Below, piece after piece: positions 1 to 9,600 of a stretch of 64,000 bases of DNA. Position numbers and translations under genes: made by a program. Each line of letters begins with the position of its first letter. The first letter of the stretch is position 1. The notes beneath the pieces were generated by a model. That model did not search any database, was not told the DNA's origin, and was given only the letters and a program-made list of their open reading frames with translations. This DNA comes from Pomphorhynchus laevis (Eukaryota; Acanthocephala; Palaeacanthocephala; Echinorhynchida; Pomphorhynchidae): contig WNNJ02000379.1 in assembly GCA_012934845.2 (NCBI GenBank), forward strand, positions 1-64,000, given 5' to 3'.

Positions 1-137
1 AAAGCGGGCGAAACGAAAACGGTTGTGGCAATGGCGCCGTTAGTAGTCAGGGTGTATGGAATTGGATATCATGAAGAAGGATTCTGTAGCTGGTTTTCAA
101 TGCGAAAGTCACCTCGTGTGACCTAGCAACTATTCGT
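1..137. repeat. Direct repeat copy 1 (about 140 bp)
   Basis: The first 137 bases recur almost unchanged at 442-583, with one extra base in the second copy. The unit holds no convincing reading frame. It lies on the 3' side of a minus-strand Penelope-like GIY-YIG fragment, so it may be a terminal repeat of that element, but this is inference. The left end is cut by the window. Confidence 0.85.
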
Positions 138-441
138 TACATAAATAAGAATCCATCAAAGGATCACTAGTCCCGATTCCAATCGATCTTCATGATCTCA
201 AACGGTAAAATCTATAATAAGCATGCCAGAGAAGCATCTCGGACAATGCAGTTTCTGGATATCATGATGGAAGGTTTCATATACTGTGTGAAATCTGGTA
301 ATCCTGGATTCGTAGCCTAGCAGTCAAGAGCGCAAGCCAAGTACGGAGAGCGACAGCTCGAATCTCGGATAAGTCAAATTTCAAAAGGCGAAGAGTTGGT
401 AGTCAGCCTTCTGACGAGCCCGGGGCTACCAACATGTGGCA

Positions 442-583
442 AAAAGCGGGCGAAACGAAAACGGTTGTGGCAATGGCGCCGTTAGTAGTCAGGGTGTATG
501 GAATTGGATATCATGAAAGAAGGATTCTGTAGCTGGTTTTCAATGCGAAAGTCACCTCGTGTGACCTAGCAACTATTCGTTAT
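442..583. repeat. Direct repeat copy 2 (about 140 bp)
   Basis: Near-identical second copy of bases 1-137. The spacer 138-441 holds no recognised gene. The copy ends about 30 bases before the hammerhead-like motif of the adjacent Penelope-like element. Confidence 0.85.
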
Positions 584-599
584 CGAGCAAACGAAAATT

Positions 600-1389
600 T
601 AATTTGTTATTAGCAAAAATAGCTTTCGGGATTTCCCCTTCTTCAGTTTACAAATTATCAGTGTTACTCACAATCGTTTTCGTTTACACTTATATTGTAC
701 ATTGTACATGGAAGAAGCGAACATAAAATCAGAAGATAGAACAACAGAAAAGTACAATGTCACAGTTTGAAACCGTGTTCAGTGTTTAAACGTTTGTCGA
801 TCATGAGCTGACCTATCCAAAATTGCTCTACTTTCCTGCTATGGTAGTTGTCACTAACGGCTGTGATTGATGTTGTGACCATATTGTGATTGGGAGTTTC
901 TACCATATGTCTGACAGCACCGTCGTTATTTAAGCGTACAGCTGTTTAGTCAGCTCTTCGGTTGTTGGCCCTGATGTTGAACGATGATCCTGTTTGACCT
1001 ACATACTGGGCGGGACAGCATACACACTCGTGTATATACACTGCGCCTTTTGTCTGGCATGTTAATTCACCTTTTACTCTATACATCGAGTTTGTGATTG
1101 AGCTTTTAAATGTGGTTGTGCTTGTCATTTGGTGACAACATTTGCAGCGTGCACGACCACATGCTCTACTGATGTTGTCTGTTATTCTGTTTGTTTTCCG
1201 AGTTGGAGCGACACTATTGTGAATTGATTGTCTCCCTTTGAATCCGATGCGTGGTCTAAGAATGATCTGTTGTTGGTCAGCTGACAAATTATTGACAGCA
1301 CTGTTGATATCCTTCTGAATGTGTATTGTTGCCTGATGGAAGGTGACAGCACAATTGAAATATATAACAACACGAATGATCCTAAACAT
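600..1389 (-). mobile_element. Penelope-like element, C-terminal GIY-YIG fragment (PLE-1a)
   Basis: The minus strand encodes the C-terminal end of a Penelope-like protein. A Cys-rich stretch (CGRARCKCCHQM) is followed by a GIY-YIG endonuclease core with AVYIHECVCC, then AQYVGQTGSSFNIR. Similarity to the end of the domain continues in another frame down to about 800. Family knowledge: canonical PLEs carry RT followed by GIY-YIG. Only the C-terminal part is present here and it is broken. The RT-coding fragment beginning at 1454 is on the opposite strand, so the two are head to head and are not one intact element. A minimal hammerhead-type motif lies in its 3' flank. Confidence 0.8.
613..650 (-). 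ncRNA. Minimal hammerhead ribozyme motif in PLE 3' flank
   Basis: Read on the minus strand, CTGAAGA (640-646) fits the hammerhead CUGANGA box. One extra A follows, then stem II GGGG/TCCC closed by AAA, then GAAA (624-627). AGCT follows at once and could be a self-complementary stem III usable only between two RNA copies. Stem I is about 3 bp. Hammerheads are established components of Penelope-like terminal repeats, and this one sits downstream of the GIY-YIG fragment as expected. Activity is not shown. Confidence 0.6.
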
Positions 1390-1453
1390 AGAGGTTAATC
1401 GAACAATACACTAAGCGATAGTATCAAACCAGGCCATCCAACGCTATATAGAT

Positions 1454-2230
1454 ATGCATCCAAACCAGATAAAGGTTCCAAACAATATGTGCATGGGAAA
1501 ACGGCAAGCATTGATAGAGGTTCGAAATAATAATTCAATAGTCGTACGCAGAGCAGATAAAGGAGGTAAAGTTGTGATATGGTCAAAAGAGGACCATGAT
1601 CATGAGGCTTATCGACAACTGACATCAAAAACATATACTAAAATATTAATGAATCAAGAGAATACGATCAACAAGGAAGTAGAACACGTTATACGCAAGT
1701 ACTTTCCAGATGCAGAAGACAATAAATGTCTATTAGCGCGAAATGCAAAACAGGGTAGACTATACTTTCTGCCTAAAATTCACAAGAATCAAACACCATG
1801 TCCACCCCGACCAATAATAAGTAATTGTGGGACTGCTACCGAAAATTTACCAGATACATTTACCGTAAGATCCATCCAATCTTAAAGCAGACACCTTCAT
1901 ATCTAGCAAGCACGGTTGACTTTCTTAAACGATTCAACATGATACGAAATGAAATATCTGAGACTTCGATCGTTATCACTCTCGATATAGAGTCTCTGTA
2001 TACGTCAATCAATGAAGAGAACGGAGTAGAAGGGGCAATTAAACAACTGGAGAAGTATAACTACGAATCCACCAATATACAGATGCTCCGATAAATGCTG
2101 TCAACCGTACTTCGGTCAAACATATTTGAGTTTCAAGGTGATATATACAAGCAGATGGAAGGCACTGCAATGGGTAGCCCTGTTGCTCCAGCATATGCAG
2201 GTCTATACGTCGCGGGCATTGAAGAGCTGA
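1454..2230 (+). mobile_element. Penelope-like element, RT fragment (PLE-1b)
   Basis: The plus strand encodes the N-terminal half of a Penelope-type reverse transcriptase. Visible are the PLE signature ADKGGKVVIW near the start, YFLPKIHKNQTPCPPRPIIS, RT motif A region LDIESLYTSI, and motif B region MEGTAMGSPVAPAYAGLYV. The catalytic motif C region and GIY-YIG are absent, because homology stops at about 2230 where the 356-bp repeat array begins. The copy is broken. It is head to head with the minus-strand GIY-YIG fragment ending at 1389. Family assignment is firm; the subfamily is not. Confidence 0.85.
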
Positions 2231-3118
2231 ATGGTTCACACTGTTCTCCGGGAGCTTACAAGCTACAGTTGTATAATCAAGAATTTTGCAAAAACCGGAG
2301 TTCGATTACAAGCAGAGCAGACTTCGTTATCACTCCTAGACGATCTGATGGTAGCCGGCAGCACTCATCAGTAGGGTGAACTACCATCAGTCGTTTCGGC
2401 TGCCTTGTGATATATTGAAAAGGCATTTTCGAGAATTCGCTGACGTAGTAGCATGGGCATAGCCTCTTTAAGCAAACCACGTGCTTTCCGGATCATCCTA
2501 ATTTAATCGGCAGGAAATTTTATTGCTGTCGTTGGTTGTTTTCTAACAGGATCCTTTGAGGATACATTTTTATAATTTAAGAGCTGAATGGTTCACACTA
2601 TTCTCGGGGATCTTACAAGCTACAGTTGTATAATCAAGAATTTTGCCAAAAACCGGAGTTCAATTACAAGCAGAGCAGACTTCGTTATCACTCCTAGACG
2701 ATCTGATGGTAGCCGGCAGCACTCATCAGTAGGGTGAACTACCATCAGTCGTTTCGGCTGCCTTGTGATATATTAAAAAGGCATCTCCGAGAATTGCTAA
2801 CGTAGTAGCATGGGCATAGCCTCTTTAAGCAAACCACGTGCTTTCCGGATCATCCTAATTTAATCGGCAGGAAATTTTATTGCTGTCGTTGGTTGTTTTC
2901 TAACAGGATCCTTTGAGGATACATTTTTATAATTTAAGAGCTGAATGGTTCACACTGTTCTCCGGGAGCTTACAAGCTACAGTTGTATAATCAAGAATTT
3001 TGCAAAAACCGGAGTTCGATTACAAGTAGAGCAGACTTCTTATCACTCCTAGACGATCTGATGGTGCCGGCAGCACTCATCAGTAGGGTGAACTACCATC
3101 AGTCGTTTCGGCTGCCTT
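2224..3118 (-). repeat. Tandem array of about 356-bp units, minus orientation (2.5 units)
   Basis: Units begin with GAGCTGAATGG at 2224, 2581 and 2937. Units 1 and 2 are complete and nearly identical; unit 3 stops near 3118. Each unit contains, on the minus strand, GGCAGCCGAAAC and CTGATGAGTGCTGCC, which are hammerhead-like boxes. Short reading frames through the units are the same DNA read in register and are not genes. Unit size and tandem layout resemble metazoan retrozymes, which are small non-autonomous retroelements with hammerheads thought to be mobilised by PLEs. That identity is inference. Confidence 0.85.
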
Positions 3119-3795
3119 GTTAACCATTCAGTGCTTCTATTATAAAAATGTATCCTCAAAGGATCCTGTTAGAAAACAACCAACGACAGCAATAAAATTT
3201 CCTGCCGATTAAATTAGGATGATCCGGAAAGCACGTGGTTTGCTTAAAGAGGCTATGCCTATGCTACTACGTCAGCGAATTCTCGGAGATGCCTTTTCAA
3301 TATATCACAAGGCAGCCGAAACGACTGATGGTAGTTCACCCTACTGATGAGTGCTGCCGGCTACCATCAGATCGTCTAGGAGTGATAACGAAGTCTGCTC
3401 TGCTTGTAATCGAACTTTTGTTTTTGGCAAAATTCTTGATTATACAACTGTAGCTTGTAAGCTCCCGGAGAACAGTGTGAACCATTCAGCTCTTAAATTA
3501 TAAAAATGTATATCAAAGGATCCTGTTAGAAAACAACCAACGACAGCAATAAAATTTCCTGCCGATTAAATTGGGATGATCCGGAAAGCACGTGGTTTGC
3601 TTAAAGAGGCTATGCCCATGCTACTACGTCAGCGAATTCTCGAAAATGCCTTTTCAATATATCACAAGGCAGCCGAAACGACTGATGGTAGTTCACCCTA
3701 CTGATGAGTGCTGCCGGCTACCATCAGATCGTCTAGGAGTGATAACGAAGTCTGCTCTGCTTGTAATCGAACTCCGGTTTTTGGCAAAATTCTTG

Positions 3796-3797
<2 letters not shown>
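3119..3797 (+). repeat. Same 356-bp unit, inverted, two copies
   Basis: Two further copies of the unit lie in the opposite orientation to 2224-3118, about 3121-3480 and 3478-3797. The two blocks together make a large imperfect palindrome centred near 3119. The second copy runs into a TA microsatellite at 3798. Ribozyme-like segments are at 3303-3387 and 3660-3744. Confidence 0.85.
3660..3744 (+). ncRNA. Permuted hammerhead-like RNA module (type copy)
   Basis: In order: outer stem TATCAC (3660-3665); stem II half GGCAGCC (3668-3674); GAA (3675-3677); stem III half (3678-3691); stem I half CCTA (3697-3700); CTGATGA (3701-3707); stem II half GTGCTGCC (3708-3715, one bulged T); stem III half (3718-3732, one bulged A); C at 3733 in the GUC cleavage context; stem I half TAGG (3734-3737); outer stem GTGATA (3739-3744). 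All hammerhead core boxes are present with complementary arms, but in the order II-III-I-II-III-I, not the standard one. Related modules are at 2328-2412, 2686-2770, 3303-3387, 32332-32417 and 32880-32980. Function is inference. Confidence 0.55.

Positions 3798-3841
<44 letters not shown>
3798..3841. repeat. TA dinucleotide microsatellite
   Basis: About 22 uninterrupted TA repeats directly abut the last 356-bp unit. Confidence 0.95.
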
Positions 3842-3843
<2 letters not shown>

Positions 3844-4019
3844 CGAGATTGAGAAATCTAAGTATATGTTTTAGAAGAATCCTGTTAGACAAAAATACTA
3901 AACCTTACGCTACAAGTATTATATATAATGTTTAAAGATAAAAAGCTTTATTGAAATCATACGTTTTTTTATTTGCAAGCAAAAAATCGATTTTGAAAAG
4001 TTTTAAAACTAAAATTATG

Positions 4020-4480
4020 TTGTTTGTACGAATGCTTGCAAACAAGTCAGATCAGATAACTGAGTATACGTATATTATACTATATAAATAAATAATAATT
4101 ATAAATAATTATATAAGATTTTATACAATTAAAATTTACATAGCCATAAAATTTATAATTAAAATTTTAAATAAATGCGATCAATCGGTGTCTGATTTTT
4201 TTAAGGATGAAATTGCCTCAGTATTGAATACTACAATTGTTATAAGATAACAATTGTAATATTTAGCAAAAAAAATAAGTTATTGCATACTACAGTTGTT
4301 ATAAGATAAAAATTGTAATATTTAGCAAAAAATTAATCAAATTTTATGAATTGACTAATAAATCACGACGTTTTATCATAATAAGGATTAGAGTTCATCA
4401 GGAGGAACTGCTATGCTATCAGGTTTCGACCCTTGTTTCTCTACATAACATAGCATCGGGTTTAAATACATGCTATTAGC
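4020..4480 (-). mobile_element. Terminal piece of Naiad-type PLE, minus orientation
   Basis: The segment matches, in reverse, the region downstream of the Naiad-type RT fragments at 11700-12070 and 38000-38480 (shared TTGACTAATAAAT, CATCAGGAGGAACTGCTATG and flanking AT-rich blocks). It has no coding capacity. Read on the minus strand it contains GGGTCGAAAC about 30 bases before CTGATGAACTC, again a GAAAC box ahead of a CUGAUGA box. Confidence 0.55.
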
Positions 4481-4639
4481 GTATTGTTTCTTATGAAATT
4501 CGAATATCTAGTGTATATTATTCTAATGCAAAGCATATTGTTTATTATTTATCCATTAAATGTGTTCGCTTAATAGTTTAAAATTTTTTTAAATAATATT
4601 TTGTTGCTTAATATTTTAATTATTATAAATATATCAATC

Positions 4640-4885
4640 TTGATCTGAATTTAAATTTTTAAATATCCGAGAACTATCAAGTATAGTTGAACGACAAGAA
4701 ACATCATTTTGATATATCGCTAGTAACTACTAGTATTTTCAGAAAATCAACATAGAACATGTAATGTTTTATGTTAATTTTCTGAATATGCTGGTAATTA
4801 CTAGTGAAATATACAATTATTATTATTTTTGTCGTTTAACTATATCTGATAGTTTCTGGATATTTAAAAATATTGTTATTATATT
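4640..4885. repeat. Foldback (MITE-like) element, about 245 bp
   Basis: Left and right halves are imperfect reverse complements over about 110-120 bases each, meeting near 4765. The outer arms carry TTTTTAAATATCC and GGATATTTAAAAA, and the inner arms GTAATGTTTTATG with CATAGAACATGTAA. No transposase is present. A non-autonomous DNA transposon is likely but unproven. Confidence 0.65.
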
Positions 4886-5679
4886 TTGTTGATATATACC
4901 TATCCAATATAAGAAAAAAATCATTAAATTCACTTGAAAATCAGTAGAAAAGTAATGTTGTGTCGATGATAAATAGTTTCAGTATTTCTGACAGAGATTA
5001 CCAGGAAAACAAAGTCCACATGTTAATAATAACATGTCAGTAGAACAAATCAGATCGTAAATCGATTATAATTCATTCTAATGTTTATTGTTGTAATCAC
5101 CTCATTGGAGAATATGTAGATTTCGGATTTATTATTAAAATAAAGTTCAAGTTTACCTATACTACAAAAACACCTTAATAATACATTGACGATGTAGTTA
5201 TTTAATATATTCGAATACATAAATTTAGTGAGTATGTTTTATTATTACTATAATTACGTCTTGATTCGAAAATTACTATGTACATGTAAATATACGAGCC
5301 TCCAATATATTTTTTCTATTGATTTTTTCTAACCACATTCGAATTTCCAGCACAAGCGCATTATATAACAATGCGCTTTTTATAACAAAGCGCATTATAT
5401 AACATTAATTTTGAATTCGATGATTTTAATATTTAAGAAATGCCTTTTTTCTTAAATAAAGCATTCCATATGATTTCATTCTTAATAAACCCGTGTTCAT
5501 TAAGCACATCGCAAGTGCTTTATACGTACTAACGCTTTACGACATTGATTTTAAAGTTGATGATGATAATATTTTTAAGAAATGATTTCATTTCCTGTTT
5601 ATTTATTCAAACTTAATTATACATCTGACTCGAAATACTGTTAGTTACGATTAACTAGCTAATTCTAATGCTAATTTAG

Positions 5680-6665
5680 GTTGAAGAATACTTTAGTTTA
5701 CTCAATGAGTCTATACTTAAGTACAGATATGCGATTAGAAAGCGTCCTCGATTTTTGTTTCATTTGAATGAATACTCAAAACAAACTTTTGAATGGGTCA
5801 ACAATTTGAACATTGATGGAATGATTAACAATGCCAAAATAGGCTGGCATTTTTTCAGCGCAATGTCTGTCTGCATTAAAACGGATCGTATTATAATTAG
5901 CAAACATAATAACAAAGATCGTGATAGCGTTCTTATTGATTTAATTTCATATACTCTTGGTGACCCGGACTCTAAAACTTTGATTGTTTGCGCAGACAAA
6001 ACTTCTAATGATCACGTAAATAATATTATAACACACAACGTCGGTGGTATTCTCAATGTTCAGACGGTAAATGTTCGTGCTGCTAGCAATTGTATCCCGC
6101 TCAACCATTTCGATGTCATAATTTTCTATGATAATGTAAATATAGTTCATCAAAATTGGATAATTGTATCTTGTGGTTATGAGAGGCTTCGTCATATTCA
6201 TATGCTTGAAAACTTTGAAGAAGAATTAATCAGAAGTAACGAAAAAAAAAGTTATTGCTACCGCTTGGCTTATTTTGGTCAATGTAAAAGAACTGCAACG
6301 TGTAATCATTCGACGTTTAATACATGTCAAACCGTTTTATTTCCTTCAATAGAGAATCATTCTCAGGACACTTTATCATATCAAAACTCTACACTTTATA
6401 AGCTCGCACAGCTTATTCAAAATAACCCTCATAATCGCATCATTTCACTTAGGATTCGTAGCGTTATAGATCCATCTCGATTTTACGCTTGTTTGCTTAG
6501 CCACTATAGCTCTGGTACCATCTTTGATTGTACTCAATCATTAATGGATATGTATTATTACTTTTCGACGGCTGATCAACCAGAGGAATTAACAGTGGCA
6601 GATGCTCTTCAACGACCTTATTCAGAACTGTTCGCATACAAAGACCACGGATGTGTTTATAGGCG
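5680..6665 (+). CDS. TDRD12-like: Exon: helicase-C-like region, CCCH finger, start of Tudor 1
   Basis: The acceptor TTTAG precedes GTTGAAGAA, and the frame stays open for 328 codons to a GGTATG donor. Residues about 95-175 (PDSKTLIVCADKTSND, FDVIIFYDNV) resemble a degenerate helicase-C lobe, as in Yb proteins, with no obvious intact catalytic motif. Residues 193-210 (CYRLAYFGQCKRTATCNH) form a C-x8-C-x5-C-x-H finger resembling the TDRD12 CCCH finger. From about residue 240 (RIRSVIDPSRFYACLLSH) the N-terminal part of an extended Tudor domain begins. A frame starting at 5755 uses TTG and is only the internal part of this exon. Confidence 0.8.
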
Positions 6666-9600
6666 GTATGAATACTTTTTATTTTTATAGTATTTATTTT
6701 TAAGTCGTTTTTAGAGTATATGTTGAAATGACAGATGATGATCGCCTTTGTGTTTTTATGGTTGACACAGGTATTCATGAGTTTGTTCTTCCCAATGATC
6801 GATTGTTTGTTCTTGAAAAGCGATTTCAAGACTTTCCAATGTCGGTAAGTTTAGATAGTAGCTATCGTATTTTTTCAAATTATAAAACGAATAATATGTT
6901 TTGTACTACTATTACTAGCATTAGTTTGCTTTTAATGCTGTTACAAATGTAAATATTGAAAAATTATATTTTTAATTAGAAATGTTTTTTAAATTAAAAC
7001 AATTCATGCTCGTTAGCTGTAAGTTTTATGATTTTTGCGCTGTATATAGGTTGTTGAATGTATTAACGTGGGTATCAAACCGGCTGACAATGACGACTAT
7101 TGGCCTGTTCTATCGCGACGCGCGGCAGACAAGCTTCTTAGAGGAAAGGTGGTTCAAGCCGAAGTAGCTTTAATTTCAAGTTAGTTTTTACTTTTATCCG
7201 CTTTGTACAGTTAATGTCAATTAGGCTAATTACTTTTATAGCTAAAGTGTGTGACTTTTATATTCCTTGAATATATTGTATGATAATGCTGATACATGAC
7301 TAAGATTATTTCTCCAAACACATTGGTAATTTATAACAAATTACAGTTATTAATAGTTCATGATGTTAAAAACTGTAAATTATTTATTTTAGAACATATT
7401 ATTCAAGAAAGTACGTCAATATTAAATCAAAAACTATTAGAAAAAGAAGATTTTTGGATTAAAACGCTTAATTACATGTACCCATTAGGATTTAATGACG
7501 TGATACAAGGAATTGGCAGAAGTAGTATAGTTCATAATAAACAACTATATTATAATAATTCATTTAAACGCAAACCAAGAAGTCATGGTGATAAAAGGAA
7601 TAAGAAAAATAGAGTTAAAAATAGAAAAAAATGGATGTATAAATATAAAAAATTATAAATATTAAAACAACTTTTAAGAGATTATAAGCTAAAAGATCTT
7701 TATGTAAAAATAATAAGTTTTTCTAAAGATATCATTTGTTCAATAAATCAAAGATTAATTATCTACTACTATAGGCTAAGTTCTAAACTAGACAGTTATT
7801 GCATTATTATAATGATCATTAATAAATTAGAATTCACAATGATGTAAGTTTTAATTTAAAAAAGAAGGATTTATTTTTACGTAAGAGATGCGTTCCAAAT
7901 GCGTACCAAATGCGTGGCAAATGCACGCTTACATGATCACAAAAAAATCTAAATTATGTGTCGAGAAGGTGGGAACGTAGGAGGTATTTGAATGTAATAA
8001 AATAGGGAGCGCGGCGGACGTCGAGAGAGCTAAATCCAGGCGAGTGGGGTGGCGACGAGGAAGAATCGGGGAGTGTAGTTGTTGGAACAATTGGGAACGT
8101 GTAGTAAGAGGTAATGACGGGAACTCAGCGATATAGAAATGAAGCGAGTGTGGTCTAAGAAAGGGATGTTAATGAACGATGATGAATCGACAGCGATGAG
8201 ACGAAAAGTTACATGAAGAAGGCGGTGTTCGATGCGGATGTAGATGGTGGGCCTGGCGAGCTGTGCAAGATATATAGATGTGTGGTCGAAGCGACGGAAA
8301 CGTAGGAGCACTCGAACAGCGAAGTTGATTATGCGTTGTAGATGTAGGATGATGGATTTTGGAGAATAAGCGAAAAGGCTTGTGCGGTAATCGATTTTAG
8401 GGAAGAGTAGCGATATAAGAAAAGACATATAAGGACGAAAGTCGATAAAGGGTCAGATACGGCGAATGTTACGGAGAATTAAGTTAGACGAGCGGACCTA
8501 GTCGCGGACGAAGAGTTGAAGGGAGATGAGATTATCGAAATTGAAGCCTAAGAAAGTGAGATTGTGGACTATGGGGATGATTAATGAGGCAAAAGATACA
8601 GGGGTATGAGATATTTTCAGTTGACGTGGGAAGATCCATATCATTATGGACTTGTCGTTGTTTGGAATGAGATGAAGATGGGATGTACGTTTGTAGATAG
8701 TAGAAAAACAGTTGGAAGCAGAAATGCCGATATTGTGTATGTGATGGGCAGGCGCATGATCATAGATGTTTATGTCATCGGCGTATTGTATGCTGTTTTA
8801 CGATTAAAGTTTGGTAAACGGAGAGAGATCGTCAAACAGAAGAGAGAAAATCAAGGGACCGAGAACTCAACATTGTGGGATCTTACAGAAAATAGGGATG
8901 GGATGGAAGGATGATGACTTAGAACAGACGCGAAAGGAACGGTCGGATAGATATGAGGCAAACCATGCTACGTACGAGGAAGAAAATCCGTAATCATAAC
9001 GAAGGCAATAAAGGAGGATGGAGTTATGACAATGCTGAAAGCGGATGAGAGGTTGAGGTAGATGATAACACTATATAGAGCATTGTCACGAGAAATAAGT
9101 AGGTTGTGGTAAACTTTCATCCAGCCGATTTTAGTGTTGTGATTAGAGCGATATTGGATGAAAAGAGATAAACGTTGATCTGTATTAAGATGAGGCATTC
9201 TAAGAGCTAAGAAAGACTAGGGAATAGTGAAATGGGGCGACGGCGAGAACGAATGGGGGGGAGTCGAGCGTTGGTTTCTTAAGGAAAGGACGAACGATGG
9301 CAGATTTCTAGTTTAAAGGTAAGATTCAACTACGGATGGACGAGTCAAACAAGGTGGTGATGAAAGGGGGTATCGATGAGCATATGAATTTAAGTATGTT
9401 GGTAGGCAGGGAATCAGCAGGTGAGGTTTTGTTTGGCAAGGATATGATGACAAATGTTACTTCGACAGGGAGAAGATGAAATAGTTCCGGGAGGATGAGG
9501 CGAGGCGGAGGAAGAGTGGGATGGGATGACGACGGGGTGTAAGCGAGCAACGTGGATACTTTGGTCATGGGGAATGATGTTGCTAGACGAAGAGGAACGA

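Larger units (their letters stand above)
3842..5679. other. AT-rich stretch, intron or upstream flank of the host gene
   Basis: No coding exon was recognised. The stretch holds a Naiad-type PLE terminal piece (about 4020-4480), a foldback element (about 4640-4885) and a roughly 70-bp segment at 4990-5060 that recurs at 13205-13275. Because the first recognised exon at 5680 begins in mid-protein with an acceptor site, this stretch is probably intron. Confidence 0.6.

Noticed and set aside
1454-2230. PLE-1 as a single intact element with its GIY-YIG at 946-1389
   Set aside because: The RT is on the plus strand and the GIY-YIG on the minus strand, so they are two head-to-head fragments.
3660-3744. 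Ordinary type II hammerhead within one unit
   Set aside because: The GAAAC box precedes CTGATGA as in type II, but the 25 bases between them cannot form both stems I and III. Good pairing appears only with arms downstream of stem II.
2224-3797. Twister or HDV-like ribozyme
   Set aside because: The layout has interleaved helices, but the conserved twister and HDV core bases are absent while CUGAUGA, GAAAC and GUC fit the hammerhead.
2277-3843. Repeated open frames beginning MVCLKRLC
   Set aside because: They are the same 356-bp non-coding repeat read in register on either strand. There is no domain, and the sequence is explained by conserved RNA-like stems.
5755-6690. Stand-alone 311-residue gene
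   Set aside because: Its start is a TTG inside a longer exon and its end lies past a good donor. Phase continues into the next Tudor exon.
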